NCBI GenBank assembly: GCA_002452215.1
Contig: DKCO01000001.1
Coordinates: 25,148 to 55,334, forward strand
Direction of reading: 5' to 3'
From: Spirochaetales bacterium UBA6872
Lineage (GTDB): Bacteria; Spirochaetota; Spirochaetia; Sphaerochaetales; Sphaerochaetaceae
Length of the DNA: 30,187 bases
Part shown: piece after piece, positions 1 to 8,063 of the stretch
Layout: each line of letters opens with the position of its first letter
Numbering within the stretch: position 1 is the stretch's first letter
Program-made: the position numbers and the translations under genes
Notes under the pieces: generated by a model
Database searches by the model: none
What the model saw: only the letters and a program-made list of their open reading frames with translations
What the model was told of the DNA's origin: nothing

Positions 1-458
1 CTCTGGCTCCTCAGCTATAGGCTCTTCAATAACTAGTGAAGTCTCATTTTCCACTTCTGAATCTTTATTAGATTCCTCATCTGGTATTGATTCTGTATTC
101 GAAGAGTTTTGCATTGGAGCTTGCTCTGTAGTTTCCACGGTCTCTACAGCTTCAGGCTCTTCAATATCGGTTTCTGTCTTGTTAGCTTCCTCTGGCAATG
201 CGTGCTCATCTGATATAACTTCTGTGTTTGGAACATCTGTATCCTGATTTGCAATCTCTTCTGACAAAGGCTGGTCTGTGGATTCAACAACCTCTGGCTC
301 CTCAGCTATAGGCTCTTCAATAACAGGTGGAACTTCCTCTTCAGTTTCAGTCTCAGTATTAGCTTTCTCCTCTTGTTTTGATTCTGTATTCAGAGCTTCT
401 TGCGTTGGAGCTTGCTCTGTAGTTTCCACGGTCTCTACAGCTTCAGGTTCTTCAATAT
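1..458. repeat. Imperfect 291-bp tandem duplication inside the acidic protein gene
   Basis: Blocks 1-33 and 292-324 are identical, and blocks 87-167 and 378-458 are nearly identical, all at an offset of exactly 291 bases (97 codons). Sequence between the blocks has diverged. A further unit may lie beyond the left edge. The period keeps frame, so this is an in-frame coding duplication. Confidence 0.8.
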
Positions 459-798
459 AGGCTTCAGTATCATTGTCAATGGACTTTTGCAATAAAGCTC
501 CATTATCATTTTCTACAGCTTCTGGTTCTTTGGTTTCAAATCCATCAGCATTTGCTACAGTTTCGATTCCTTCTTCAAGTGCCTCGTTTTCTTTTGAATC
601 GTCAACACTCTGGCTTGAGCTTTGAACTTCTTCCTCTCTTGATTTGCTCTCATGTCCGGTTGATACAAGAATGCAAATAATCAAAATAAGAAGACAAACA
701 AGGATGCAAATGGAAGCAGCTATTGCAACTCCAGAGCCTTTTTTCCCTCTCTCACGCTCATTCCTAGATGGCATATCATCATAATCTCTATAACCCAT
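1..798 (-). CDS. Partial acidic single-pass membrane protein with 97-residue repeats
   Basis: An open frame of 266 codons starts at an ATG (796-798) and runs off the left edge without a stop. A GGAG about 10 bases upstream supports the start. Residues 1-20 are charged and rich in Arg/Lys. Residues about 22-46 form one strong membrane helix, and the rest is Glu/Thr/Pro/Val-rich and probably disordered in the periplasm. The motif IEEPEAVETVETTEQAP occurs twice, 97 residues apart, as does VIEEPIAEEPE. I do not recognise a family. The missing C-terminus may carry a wall- or envelope-binding domain such as SPOR or LysM, but nothing visible shows that. It diverges from the PBP relic with only 31 bases between start codons, which hints at an envelope role. 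Confidence 0.75.
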   Translation of the reverse strand, partial: MGYRDYDDMPSRNERERGKKGSGVAIAASICILVCLLILIICILVSTGHESKSREEEVQSSSQSVDDSKENEALEEGIETVANADGFETKEPEAVENDNGALLQKSIDNDTEAYIEEPEAVETVETTEQAPTQEALNTESKQEEKANTETETEEEVPPVIEEPIAEEPEVVESTDQPLSEEIANQDTDVPNTEVISDEHALPEEANKTETDIEEPEAVETVETTEQAPMQNSSNTESIPDEESNKDSEVENETSLVIEEPIAEEPE

Positions 799-824
799 AA
801 TCGACAAACTCCAAGCAAATATTT

Positions 825-852
825 ATTATATGCTTATGCATGAAAATGACAA
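825..852 (-). promoter_or_regulatory. Candidate sigma70-type promoter for the acidic protein gene
   Basis: On the minus strand, TTGTCA (847-852) and TATAAT (825-830) are separated by 16 bases. The expected transcript would start about 20 bases before the gene's start codon. The site overlaps the first codons of the divergent PBP-like gene. Confidence 0.5.
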
Positions 853-1768
853 TCATATTGGCAGGATAAGCCTAGTTATCATCATAGCATTTGTGGTATT
901 GCTTCTGTCACGGATGATAATTTTGGATACATTCCAAGGCATGAGCCGAAAACATTATTCAGATCCGATTGTATCATCCACATTGGTAAGAGGAACAATA
1001 TATGACAGAAATGGGAATATTCTTGCATTTCAAGCACCAGACTATGGCTTTTGCGTAAAGTTGTCATCCAATGACAGCAAATCATCATACATTGCATCAA
1101 CTATTGCACCATATCTTTCCTATGATGCTATTGAAATCGAATCAATGATTGAAAGCGGAGTAGAATTCTTTCCTCTTTCATATATTCCATCAAAAGAAGA
1201 GAAAGAATATATAGAGAGCCTATTGGTCAACTTCTCAATCGATGATGATGTCGTTCTGGTGATGAAAGAAATAAGAAAGTATCCATCAGGCCTTAACATT
1301 AGAGAATATATAGGCGAAGTTGACGAGTACCTCAACGGAATAACTGGTATTGAAAAGCTATATGACGACAAATTAAAAGCTGTTCCGACATTAGGCTACA
1401 ATATAGTGAAAGGCGCATCAATTGTCCTTACATTGGATATGGATTTGCAATTTGCACTAACAAGGATACCAGACTTCCCTGACTACAAGAACAGCACTAT
1501 TGCAATCCTAAATGAGAACAATGAAATACTCGCGTATCAAGGCAGTGCTGATGAAAAAATCCTAAACGCGATGGTCTATTCGATTACAGATAAGAAAGAA
1601 ACAACAATCTTGCACAATGAAAATCCACTTAGCAACAAAGAAATGCAAGATATTAGTAAATACAAAATCTATATAGATGCACCTTCTGACGAGATAAAAG
1701 AGAGCATCTTAAATACAATAAAATCATCATTGGTCTTGCTAGGGAAAGTACCTTCTAGCTCATATTGA
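830..1768 (+). CDS. PBP-like protein lacking the transpeptidase domain
   Basis: The 312-residue product has a membrane anchor (residues 11-33) and then hallmarks of the N-terminal half of class B penicillin-binding proteins: VRGTIYDRNGNILA (53-66), YIGEVDE...GITGIEKLYDD (160-180) and GASIVLTLDMDLQ (195-207). The stretch NSTIAILNENNEILAY (221-236) matches the usual entry into the transpeptidase domain. After it, about 75 residues resemble nothing I know, and the protein ends. Class B PBPs are normally about 550-700 residues. No SxxK, SxN or KTG motif is present, so D,D-transpeptidase activity is not expected. No good ribosome binding site precedes ATG 830; ATG 836 is an alternative. The 3' end overlaps flhF by 14 bases, convergently, so no hidden transpeptidase part lies downstream. 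It could be a retained scaffold or a decaying gene. Confidence 0.7.
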   Translation: MLMHENDNHIGRISLVIIIAFVVLLLSRMIILDTFQGMSRKHYSDPIVSSTLVRGTIYDRNGNILAFQAPDYGFCVKLSSNDSKSSYIASTIAPYLSYDAIEIESMIESGVEFFPLSYIPSKEEKEYIESLLVNFSIDDDVVLVMKEIRKYPSGLNIREYIGEVDEYLNGITGIEKLYDDKLKAVPTLGYNIVKGASIVLTLDMDLQFALTRIPDFPDYKNSTIAILNENNEILAYQGSADEKILNAMVYSITDKKETTILHNENPLSNKEMQDISKYKIYIDAPSDEIKESILNTIKSSLVLLGKVPSSSY

Positions 1769-2849
1769 GTTGCGAATTTGCATCCTTGCTGTTATATCCA
1801 ATGTCCTTCAAGTATGGAAGAATCGCTGTTGACGATGCCATTATTATATCGTCAGGAACTTTTTGTCCATCTGTCAAGAAAAGCAAAGGAAGAGACATTT
1901 TATAGCAAAACGAGAGGACATTGCCTATTGTTTCTGTTTCATCGACCTTTGTACAAATCATAGCTTTAGGCGAATAGTCTTTGTATCCTAGATAGTGTTC
2001 TATCAAATCCTCTTCCTTCATCGAAGGAGATGCTGTGAAAATATAGCTTGTTCTTGTGCTATCGAGCATAGACGTCAGCCCTTTCAACCTAAGGGCAACA
2101 TTTTTGTCTCGCAAACTCAATCCCATTGTATCTATAAGCACAAGATCATACCAAGAATAATGCTCCAAGGCCCTTAAAAGCTCACTCTCTTGACGGACAA
2201 GGTCGACAGGAATGTCCAAGGCATCTCCAAATGCTTTTATTTGCTCATAAGCACCTACCCTGTAACTGTCAAGAGTTATTATAGCAACCTTCTTGCCTTG
2301 TCTTTTGTAGAGATAAGCACTCTTTGCAATCGAAGTCGTCTTTCCCGATCCTGTGGGGCCAATTAAAACCATGTATGTAGATGGATGGATTTGCTCTTCA
2401 TATGCAATTGGCACAAGAGAGACAAGTTGCTTGGCTATTGCTGACACATCATTTTTCGGATTTTGCTCCAATGCATTCAAGACGCTGTCCATTAAAGGGC
2501 CACTTATATAGTTCTCGATTAAAATGTCAGCAGAAGTCTCAATAGGATTGACTAGGTCTCTATGGACATTTGTGTCAAGGCGTTCCTCCAAAGTCAGTTT
2601 GCTTGGATCAGGGGTTTTTGCCTCCATCTCAAATTCAGCAAGGTCAGACCTTTTCGCTCTCTTATCTCCATCATTAGACTTTGCTATGCAATAACAAGAA
2701 ATCTCGCATTTATGTTGCTTTCTCGTAAACAAGCCGCCATGTGTCACAAAATCCCTACGGGAATGGATACGTATATTATCCCCGTAGAGCTCCTTTGCTT
2801 TCTTTATAGCCTCTTCATATGTATTATCTACAACAGTAAAATATTGCAT
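1755..2849 (-). CDS. flhF: Flagellar-type SRP GTPase FlhF
   Basis: FlhF is the third SRP-family GTPase (with Ffh and FtsY) and usually fixes the place and number of flagella at the pole. The 364-residue product has the FlhF N-terminal domain (residues 1-33), a variable basic linker, a helical N domain, and the G domain: P-loop GPTGSGKTT (164-172), DSYRVGAYEQ (194-203), DTMG (240-243) and TKVD (300-303). The familiar DTAGR box is altered to DTMGL. The gene starts 5 bases after hslU and ends the long minus-strand run, with no flhA, flhG or fli genes nearby. If the organism lacks flagella, the protein may serve another polar or membrane-targeting role. That last point is inference. Confidence 0.85.
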   Translation of the reverse strand: MQYFTVVDNTYEEAIKKAKELYGDNIRIHSRRDFVTHGGLFTRKQHKCEISCYCIAKSNDGDKRAKRSDLAEFEMEAKTPDPSKLTLEERLDTNVHRDLVNPIETSADILIENYISGPLMDSVLNALEQNPKNDVSAIAKQLVSLVPIAYEEQIHPSTYMVLIGPTGSGKTTSIAKSAYLYKRQGKKVAIITLDSYRVGAYEQIKAFGDALDIPVDLVRQESELLRALEHYSWYDLVLIDTMGLSLRDKNVALRLKGLTSMLDSTRTSYIFTASPSMKEEDLIEHYLGYKDYSPKAMICTKVDETETIGNVLSFCYKMSLPLLFLTDGQKVPDDIIMASSTAILPYLKDIGYNSKDANSQLNMS

Positions 2850-2854
2850 ATCAT

Positions 2855-4204
2855 TTATAGAATATACTTTGAAAGATCCCTATCCTCAACTATATCATGG
2901 AGTCTTTCCTGGACATAGCTTCTTGTGATTGTAACTTTCTGACCGCTTAACTGATCTGCAGAGAATGCAAGCTCTTCCAAAAGCTTTTCCATTACAGTAT
3001 AGAGCCTTCTGGCTCCTATGTTATCATTTTCCATGTTCACATCGTGAGCAATAGTTGCAATCTCTCTCAATGCATCCTCTTCGAATACAATATCGACTCC
3101 TTCTGTAGCTAAAAGCGCAATATATTGCTTTGTGATTGCATTTTGAGGTTCGGTAAGAATCCTGTAGAACTCCTCTGATGTCAAATCATGAAGCTCAACT
3201 CTCAATGGGAAACGACCTTGCAATTCTGGAATCAAATCAGATGGCTTGCTAAGGGAGAACGCACCTGCGGCAATAAATAGGATATTCGTTGTATCTATAA
3301 CTCCCCATTTTGTTGATACTTTGCATCCTTCGACGATTGGCAAAATATCGCGTTGCACACCCTCTCGTGAGACATCTGTATTATTGCTCTGACCTCTAGA
3401 TGCAACCTTATCGATCTCGTCGATGAAGATTATACCCATTTGCTCGCATCTGTCTTTTGCTTCATCAATTGCCTTATCGTTATCGACGACTTTGTCCATC
3501 TCTTCTTCGCGAATAATCTCTCGTGCCCTCTTGATGGAAAGCTTCCTTTTTCTTGTTCCATTCGCACCTGATGAAAACATTTGGGACAATGAGCTCATTG
3601 CTTGCTGGAGATCCTCCATAGACCCTGCGCCCATGACATTGATCTTGCTAGTTGGAGTAACTGTCATATCGACTTCTTTGTTGTCAAACGCACCTTTTCT
3701 AAGAAGATCCCTGAATTTCTCACGGGTCTCCAAGACATTCGACTCCATCTTTTGATCATCTCCTAGAGCAGGAAGCAAAAGATCAAGAAGTCGTTCCTCG
3801 ATATTATGCTCTACTTCACTCTCCTTAGCTTTTGCCATCTCTTCTCTTACCATGGAAACAGCACTAGCCATCAAGTCCTTGACCATCGATTCAACATCGC
3901 GTCCAACATAGCCAACTTCTGTGTATTTTGTTGCTTCAACCTTCACAAAAGGAGCTTTTGCAAGTTTTGATATCCTTCTTGCAATTTCTGTTTTTCCAAT
4001 TCCGGTCGAGCCAATCATCAAGATATTCTTAGGCGAAACCTCATCCCTCATCTCTGCAGGAAGTCTTTTTCGTCTTACTCTATTTCTTATTGCAATAGCA
4101 ATTGTTCTTTTTGCATCATCTTGACCGATAACATATTGATTGAGACTGTCTACAATCTCTCTTGGTGTCATATCGTCAAGGCTTTTATTTATTAGTGCTT
4201 CCAT
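2855..4204 (-). CDS. hslU: HslU, ATPase subunit of the HslUV protease
   Basis: HslU is a hexameric AAA+ unfoldase that feeds substrates into the HslV peptidase in the cytosol. The 449-residue protein is of normal length. It has Walker A GSTGIGKT (65-72), the family-specific intermediate domain after Walker A, Walker B in IIFIDEID (about 257-264), and the C-terminal tail LSKYIL, which in this family inserts into HslV pockets and activates it. The start is supported by an AGAGG 6 bases upstream and overlaps the hslV 3' end by 20 bases, suggesting coupled translation. Its partner lies directly upstream. Confidence 0.97.
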   Translation of the reverse strand: MEALINKSLDDMTPREIVDSLNQYVIGQDDAKRTIAIAIRNRVRRKRLPAEMRDEVSPKNILMIGSTGIGKTEIARRISKLAKAPFVKVEATKYTEVGYVGRDVESMVKDLMASAVSMVREEMAKAKESEVEHNIEERLLDLLLPALGDDQKMESNVLETREKFRDLLRKGAFDNKEVDMTVTPTSKINVMGAGSMEDLQQAMSSLSQMFSSGANGTRKRKLSIKRAREIIREEEMDKVVDNDKAIDEAKDRCEQMGIIFIDEIDKVASRGQSNNTDVSREGVQRDILPIVEGCKVSTKWGVIDTTNILFIAAGAFSLSKPSDLIPELQGRFPLRVELHDLTSEEFYRILTEPQNAITKQYIALLATEGVDIVFEEDALREIATIAHDVNMENDNIGARRLYTVMEKLLEELAFSADQLSGQKVTITRSYVQERLHDIVEDRDLSKYIL

Positions 4205-4742
4205 TTTGTACCTCTGTGATTATATTGTGGTTTGTATAAATGCATATGTCAGCTGCGATATTCACGGCTCGTCTTGCGATCTCCTCTGCACTCCAATCAA
4301 CTCCTGCATCGAGATATGCCAAAGCTGCAGCACGAGCAAAATCCCCTCCAGAGCCAATAGCAACAACATTACCCTCCGGTTCAATCACATCCCCTGCCCC
4401 AGAGATAAGAAACATCTTGTCTCCATCAGATGTGATCATCAATGCATCAAGATTTCTAAGGGCTTTATCCAGTCTCCATTGCTTAGCAAGTTCGACAGCT
4501 GAGCGTGTGATATCGCCATTGTATTGCTTTAATTTTCCTTCAAACAATTCGAAAAGCGTGAATGCATCAGCTGTAGAGCCGGCGAATCCAATGATGATCT
4601 TATCATTAAATAGCCTTCTGACCTTCCTTGTATTCCCTTTTGCAACTGTATTTCCCATCGTTGCCTGCCCATCTCCAGCCAATGCAACCTTGCCATCTTT
4701 TCTGACAGCACAAATCGTAGTTCCATGAATTTTTGTTTCCAT
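4185..4742 (-). CDS. hslV: HslV, peptidase subunit of the HslUV protease
   Basis: This is the Ntn-hydrolase, proteasome-beta-like peptidase that pairs with HslU. The 185-residue product begins METKIHG, then TTICAV. Removing the seven-residue propeptide would expose Thr8 as the catalytic nucleophile. The GDGQATMGNTV segment and the GSGGDFA segment are typical of the family. An AAAGGA lies before ATG 4742. The gene begins 2 bases after the xerC-like stop, giving the xer-hslV-hslU order that also occurs as codV-clpQ-clpY in Bacillus. Confidence 0.97.
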   Translation of the reverse strand: METKIHGTTICAVRKDGKVALAGDGQATMGNTVAKGNTRKVRRLFNDKIIIGFAGSTADAFTLFELFEGKLKQYNGDITRSAVELAKQWRLDKALRNLDALMITSDGDKMFLISGAGDVIEPEGNVVAIGSGGDFARAAALAYLDAGVDWSAEEIARRAVNIAADICIYTNHNIITEVQNGSTNK

Positions 4743-4744
4743 TT

Positions 4745-5704
4745 TTATTCCTTTGCATGAGGGTGTGACTTGTCATAAACACCTTTCAGCTTTGATTTCG
4801 ATATATGAGTATATATCTGAGTCGTTGATATATTAGAATGCCCAAGCATCTCTTGCACAAAGCGAATGTCTGCACCATTATCAAGCATATGCGTTGCAAA
4901 ACAATGCCTTAATGTGTGAGGAGTGAATTCCTTTTGCCATCGAAGCAAAGACCTATATTCATCAAAGATAATATGTGCAGAGCTAAAGGGCAACCTCTTG
5001 CCTGTATTTGATACAAACAGAGCATCGTTTATCGCATTCTTCTTCCTAATAAGAAACTCTTTTCTCAAATCAAGATATGCAACAATCTCGTTCTTGACCT
5101 TGTTTGGGAAAAACAAGAACCTCTCTTTGTCTCCTTTTCCTACTATCCTTATGCGTCTTTGAGACAAATCGATATCGGAGACATCCACAGATAAAGCCTC
5201 AGAAATTCTTGCACCTGTAGCGTACAGAAAAAGAAAAAGCATATGATCTCGCTCTGAGATGAAATAATCATCATCGTTCTCCAAATGCGTGCATTTTCTA
5301 TATTCCAAGAGCTCATTTACCTCTTCTTTTGTCAAAACTGATGGAATCTCGCGAACCTTGTATCGAAGAGAGACAAAAGCAAAAGGATCTTTATCTACAT
5401 CTCCAGTTTTCATCAAATAGCGATACAAATCCCTATAGCATGAGAGTTTGCGATGAATTGATTTCTCACTGAAATTCTTCTCTAGGATTCTTATAATCGA
5501 TCTAACATCATCTCTGTCCAGCTGAGAAATGGTTTTTGAATTCCTATCAAGAAAAGATGAAAGAAGAGCAAGATCTATCATGTAGTTCTTTACAGTATTC
5601 TCTGATAAGTCTCTTACGCTTTTGATGTATTCGATGAAACCTGAGAAAGCTCTTTCATTGTCCATTGAAATAGATGATATCAAATCTAGCACTTCCTTTA
5701 CCAT
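4745..5704 (-). CDS. xerC: Tyrosine recombinase, XerC/CodV-like
   Basis: This 319-residue site-specific recombinase has the N-terminal SAM-like core-binding domain (about 18-105) and the full catalytic set: Arg166 (in ATGARISEA), Lys190, His263 and Arg266 (HTLRH), His289 (GHSNI) and Tyr298. Xer proteins resolve chromosome dimers at dif during division. The XerC rather than XerD name follows its place before hslUV, as for codV in Bacillus. Sequence alone does not settle it. The start at 5704 has AAGGA 5 bases upstream and overlaps the preceding gene by 50 bases. The shorter ATG at 5665 has no such site. Confidence 0.85.
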   Translation of the reverse strand: MVKEVLDLISSISMDNERAFSGFIEYIKSVRDLSENTVKNYMIDLALLSSFLDRNSKTISQLDRDDVRSIIRILEKNFSEKSIHRKLSCYRDLYRYLMKTGDVDKDPFAFVSLRYKVREIPSVLTKEEVNELLEYRKCTHLENDDDYFISERDHMLFLFLYATGARISEALSVDVSDIDLSQRRIRIVGKGDKERFLFFPNKVKNEIVAYLDLRKEFLIRKKNAINDALFVSNTGKRLPFSSAHIIFDEYRSLLRWQKEFTPHTLRHCFATHMLDNGADIRFVQEMLGHSNISTTQIYTHISKSKLKGVYDKSHPHAKE

Positions 5705-6320
5705 ATATTCCTTTATCAGATCTATAGCCGATTGCTTTTGGAAATGACAAGAAATCCGAAAAGCTATTGATCAATGGACAGCCATCAAGAACAAGGCTTT
5801 TTAGTGCATTGCTATCCAATCCATCTTTCAAAACAGCAATATCCTTCGAATTATCTAAAGCATATTTTATGTGCGGAAGGTATTTGATGCTTTGAGAGCC
5901 AGAGTTCGCTAATATAATTGCTCTTGCAATCTGGACACCAATCAGATTAATTGCATCATTTGGATTCATATCATCATGATAAGTTGGAACAATCAAGCCT
6001 CCATTTGACTTCAATATAGTTGATGCAACATTCATATATAACCTACCAATATCGAAAGGAATCAAGGCAAAAAGCCTTCCAAGACCATCGCGAACACCGC
6101 TTTCGATTGCTTTTGATGCTTTATTACCACTTACATAGAGGACATCAAAACCATTTAGTGCAGCCTCCAATGCACTTAGATAAAGCGAGTCCAAAAGATG
6201 CAAATCCGATTTAAGCTTGCAACAAAAGAATATAGCATTCTCTGGAAGCGACCCAAAATAATCAAACGAAAAAGAGCCAAGCGAAGATCTCTTAGCACCA
6301 TATCCCAAAATACTCTCCAT
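5655..6320 (-). CDS. Divergent DprA/Smf-like Rossmann protein
   Basis: About 221 residues resemble the DprA fold in outline. ALNGFDVLYVSGNKASKAIESGV aligns in register with the usual SGxAxGID segment, and later ANSGSQSIKYLPHIKYAL matches the SGSLxTAxxAL position, followed by a DG-x-PLI stretch where DprA has DGA. The GSR motif, the GID of the Rossmann entry and RNR are eroded. Intact DprA loads RecA on incoming single-stranded DNA during transformation. Position before xer-hslV-hslU matches dprA in the Firmicute dprA-topA-trmFO-codV-clpQ-clpY group, supporting the assignment. The start is uncertain: ATG 6320 is preferred over TTG 6335, and neither has a good ribosome binding site. Confidence 0.5.
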   Translation of the reverse strand: MESILGYGAKRSSLGSFSFDYFGSLPENAIFFCCKLKSDLHLLDSLYLSALEAALNGFDVLYVSGNKASKAIESGVRDGLGRLFALIPFDIGRLYMNVASTILKSNGGLIVPTYHDDMNPNDAINLIGVQIARAIILANSGSQSIKYLPHIKYALDNSKDIAVLKDGLDSNALKSLVLDGCPLINSFSDFLSFPKAIGYRSDKGIYGKGSARFDIIYFNGQ

Positions 6321-6351
6321 GTTATATAAATGCAAAAATCAAAACAAAATG

Positions 6352-7128
6352 CTAGAAAAACAGGCCAAGGATTATCTTTATATAAAGCATGATGATTACA
6401 ACTACCAATATTGGCCTTATTCCTTTATCGCCCTTCTTTATTGCAAACTCAGAGCCTAGAAGGTTTCCGATAATAGATGCAAATACACATGGTATACCAA
6501 GTTCATAGATAATATTGCCATTAATTATGAATGTCGAAAGAGCTGCGATATTCGAAGCCAGATTAAGGAATTTTGTAGTACCACATGCTTTTATCATATC
6601 GAAACCAATAAAGCTCAAAGCCAATGTATAAAACATACCTGTGCCAGGCCCGAAAAAGCCATCATAGACTCCAATAGCAAAAGACATAAGAGATGCTATT
6701 GCATAGATATTCGCTTTGATAGGTTTTCCGATGTCTATCATATTTCCATCATTTTCTCGCCTGTGTTTTCGTAAAGTAAAGACTGTCAAGAAAGGCAAGA
6801 CAACAAGGAGAATATATTGAAACACTCGCGTTGCAAACACTAATGCAAGTTGAGCTCCTATAGCAGCTCCAGATATTGCAAAGACGGATGCAAACAGGCC
6901 AATACGCCATACAACATTTTTGCCTCTTGCATAGTTTATCGTTGCAAAAAGAGTGCCGAATGTAGATGAGAACTTATTGTTGCCAAGAGCATACACAGGA
7001 GGCAGTCCAATCGCATAATAGCTGGTAAGAGATACAAGACCTCCCCCTCCTGCTATAGAATCGATAAATCCTGCAAGAATACATAAGAGAAACATTATTG
7101 CAATTTGCCAAAAAGATATATCAATCAC
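6352..7128 (-). CDS. TSUP (TauE/SafE, YfcA-like) membrane transporter
   Basis: The 258-residue protein is hydrophobic throughout, with about eight membrane segments. It carries the family signature AGFIDSIAGGGGLV near residues 19-32 and a related glycine-rich turn (GVYDGFFGPGTGMF) in the second half, the internal repeat expected of TSUP proteins. Members move sulfite, sulfonates or other small organic or sulfur anions. The substrate here is unknown. The start is a GTG with GGAG 6 bases upstream. Its place between two recombinase genes looks like simple operon packing, with no clear functional link to division. Confidence 0.85.
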   Translation of the reverse strand: MIDISFWQIAIMFLLCILAGFIDSIAGGGGLVSLTSYYAIGLPPVYALGNNKFSSTFGTLFATINYARGKNVVWRIGLFASVFAISGAAIGAQLALVFATRVFQYILLVVLPFLTVFTLRKHRRENDGNMIDIGKPIKANIYAIASLMSFAIGVYDGFFGPGTGMFYTLALSFIGFDMIKACGTTKFLNLASNIAALSTFIINGNIIYELGIPCVFASIIGNLLGSEFAIKKGDKGIRPILVVVIIMLYIKIILGLFF

Positions 7129-7157
7129 ATAAATCTCCAGTAAAAATGATAAGACAA

Positions 7158-8063
7158 CTAGATATCGTCATCCGACAGAGGCGAGAATTTATCAAAGAGA
7201 GATAGAAGAGAAGAAGTGTTGAAGTGTGTGTAGATTTGCGTTGTCCTTATATCGCTATGCCCCAACATCTCTTGCACAGATCTAACATCGGCGCCATTCA
7301 TCATCATATGGCTTGCGAATGAGTGTCTTAGTGTATGGACAGTTGCATCCAATCCAAGCCTCTCTACAACCTCATGGTAACGCTTATGCATTGCTTGCCT
7401 TGTCATTCTTTCTCCTCTCCTATTGATAAAAAGCGCTAGCTCTTTTTTGTTTTTTTTGCTCAATAGCCTTGGACGGACATCTGAAAGATACAGATTTAAA
7501 GCATCCTTTGCCCTCTCTCCCAAGAACACAACTCTCTCCTTTCCTCGTTTTCCAAAGACACGCATAGAATTCTCATCTTCAAGATATGATGACAAATCCA
7601 AGCTTACTGCTTCAGATATCCTCAAGCCAGAAGAGTATATGACCTCAAACAGACACCAATCTCTTATTCCAAGATCATCATCTGTTTTCATTGCATCCAA
7701 TATTCTGTCAACATCTGATTCAGAAAGTATTTTAGGAAGATGCTCATGGATTCTAGGACGATCCACAAGTGTCGCTGGATTGGAATCAATATATTCTTTT
7801 GACTCAAGGTATTTATAAAATGTTCTGAGAGTCGCAACTATTCTGGAAATAGTACCATTTTCTAGAGAAGACTCGTTTTTCCTTGCAATCAAATACTCCT
7901 CCATTTGAGATGGAAGGATTTTATCTACTTGCAAATTATGTCTTGAAAGGTAGAGTAAATAGTTTTTCAATTCACGAGAATAAGCCTCCCTGGTTTTATC
8001 AGAGAGGCGTCGCTCATAAATCAAATAATCCGAAAAGTCAGATATGATGCTATCTGTCGTCAT
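7158..8063 (-). CDS. xerD: Tyrosine recombinase, XerD-like
   Basis: The 301-residue product has an N-terminal core-binding domain (about 5-90) and catalytic residues Arg148 (SSGLRISEA), Lys172, His243 and Arg246 (HTLRH), His269 (GHSDI) and Tyr278. The linker IHEHLPKILSESDV resembles XerD. With the second Xer gene 1.5 kb downstream it probably forms the XerC/XerD pair that resolves chromosome dimers at the septum. The ATG overlaps the ftsZ 3' end by 14 bases and uses a GAGG inside ftsZ, so its translation is probably coupled to FtsZ synthesis. The C/D labels may be swapped. Confidence 0.85.
   Translation of the reverse strand: MTTDSIISDFSDYLIYERRLSDKTREAYSRELKNYLLYLSRHNLQVDKILPSQMEEYLIARKNESSLENGTISRIVATLRTFYKYLESKEYIDSNPATLVDRPRIHEHLPKILSESDVDRILDAMKTDDDLGIRDWCLFEVIYSSGLRISEAVSLDLSSYLEDENSMRVFGKRGKERVVFLGERAKDALNLYLSDVRPRLLSKKNKKELALFINRRGERMTRQAMHKRYHEVVERLGLDATVHTLRHSFASHMMMNGADVRSVQEMLGHSDIRTTQIYTHFNTSSLLSLFDKFSPLSDDDI

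Noticed and set aside
1..458. CRISPR-like direct repeats
   Set aside because: The repeat period is 291 bases and in frame within a coding sequence, so it is a protein repeat.
278..460. Plus-strand Ser/Thr-rich open frame
   Set aside because: It is the antisense of the repeat region of the acidic protein. Its composition is a mirror of Glu/Thr codons and it has no ribosome binding site.
1240..1620. Possible SxxK active site in the PBP-like protein (SITDK at residues 251-255)
   Set aside because: The spacing is SxxxK, not SxxK, and there is no following SxN or KTG.
4240..4728. Long plus-strand open frame opposite hslV (162 codons)
   Set aside because: It is antisense to the conserved hslV gene and resembles no known protein.
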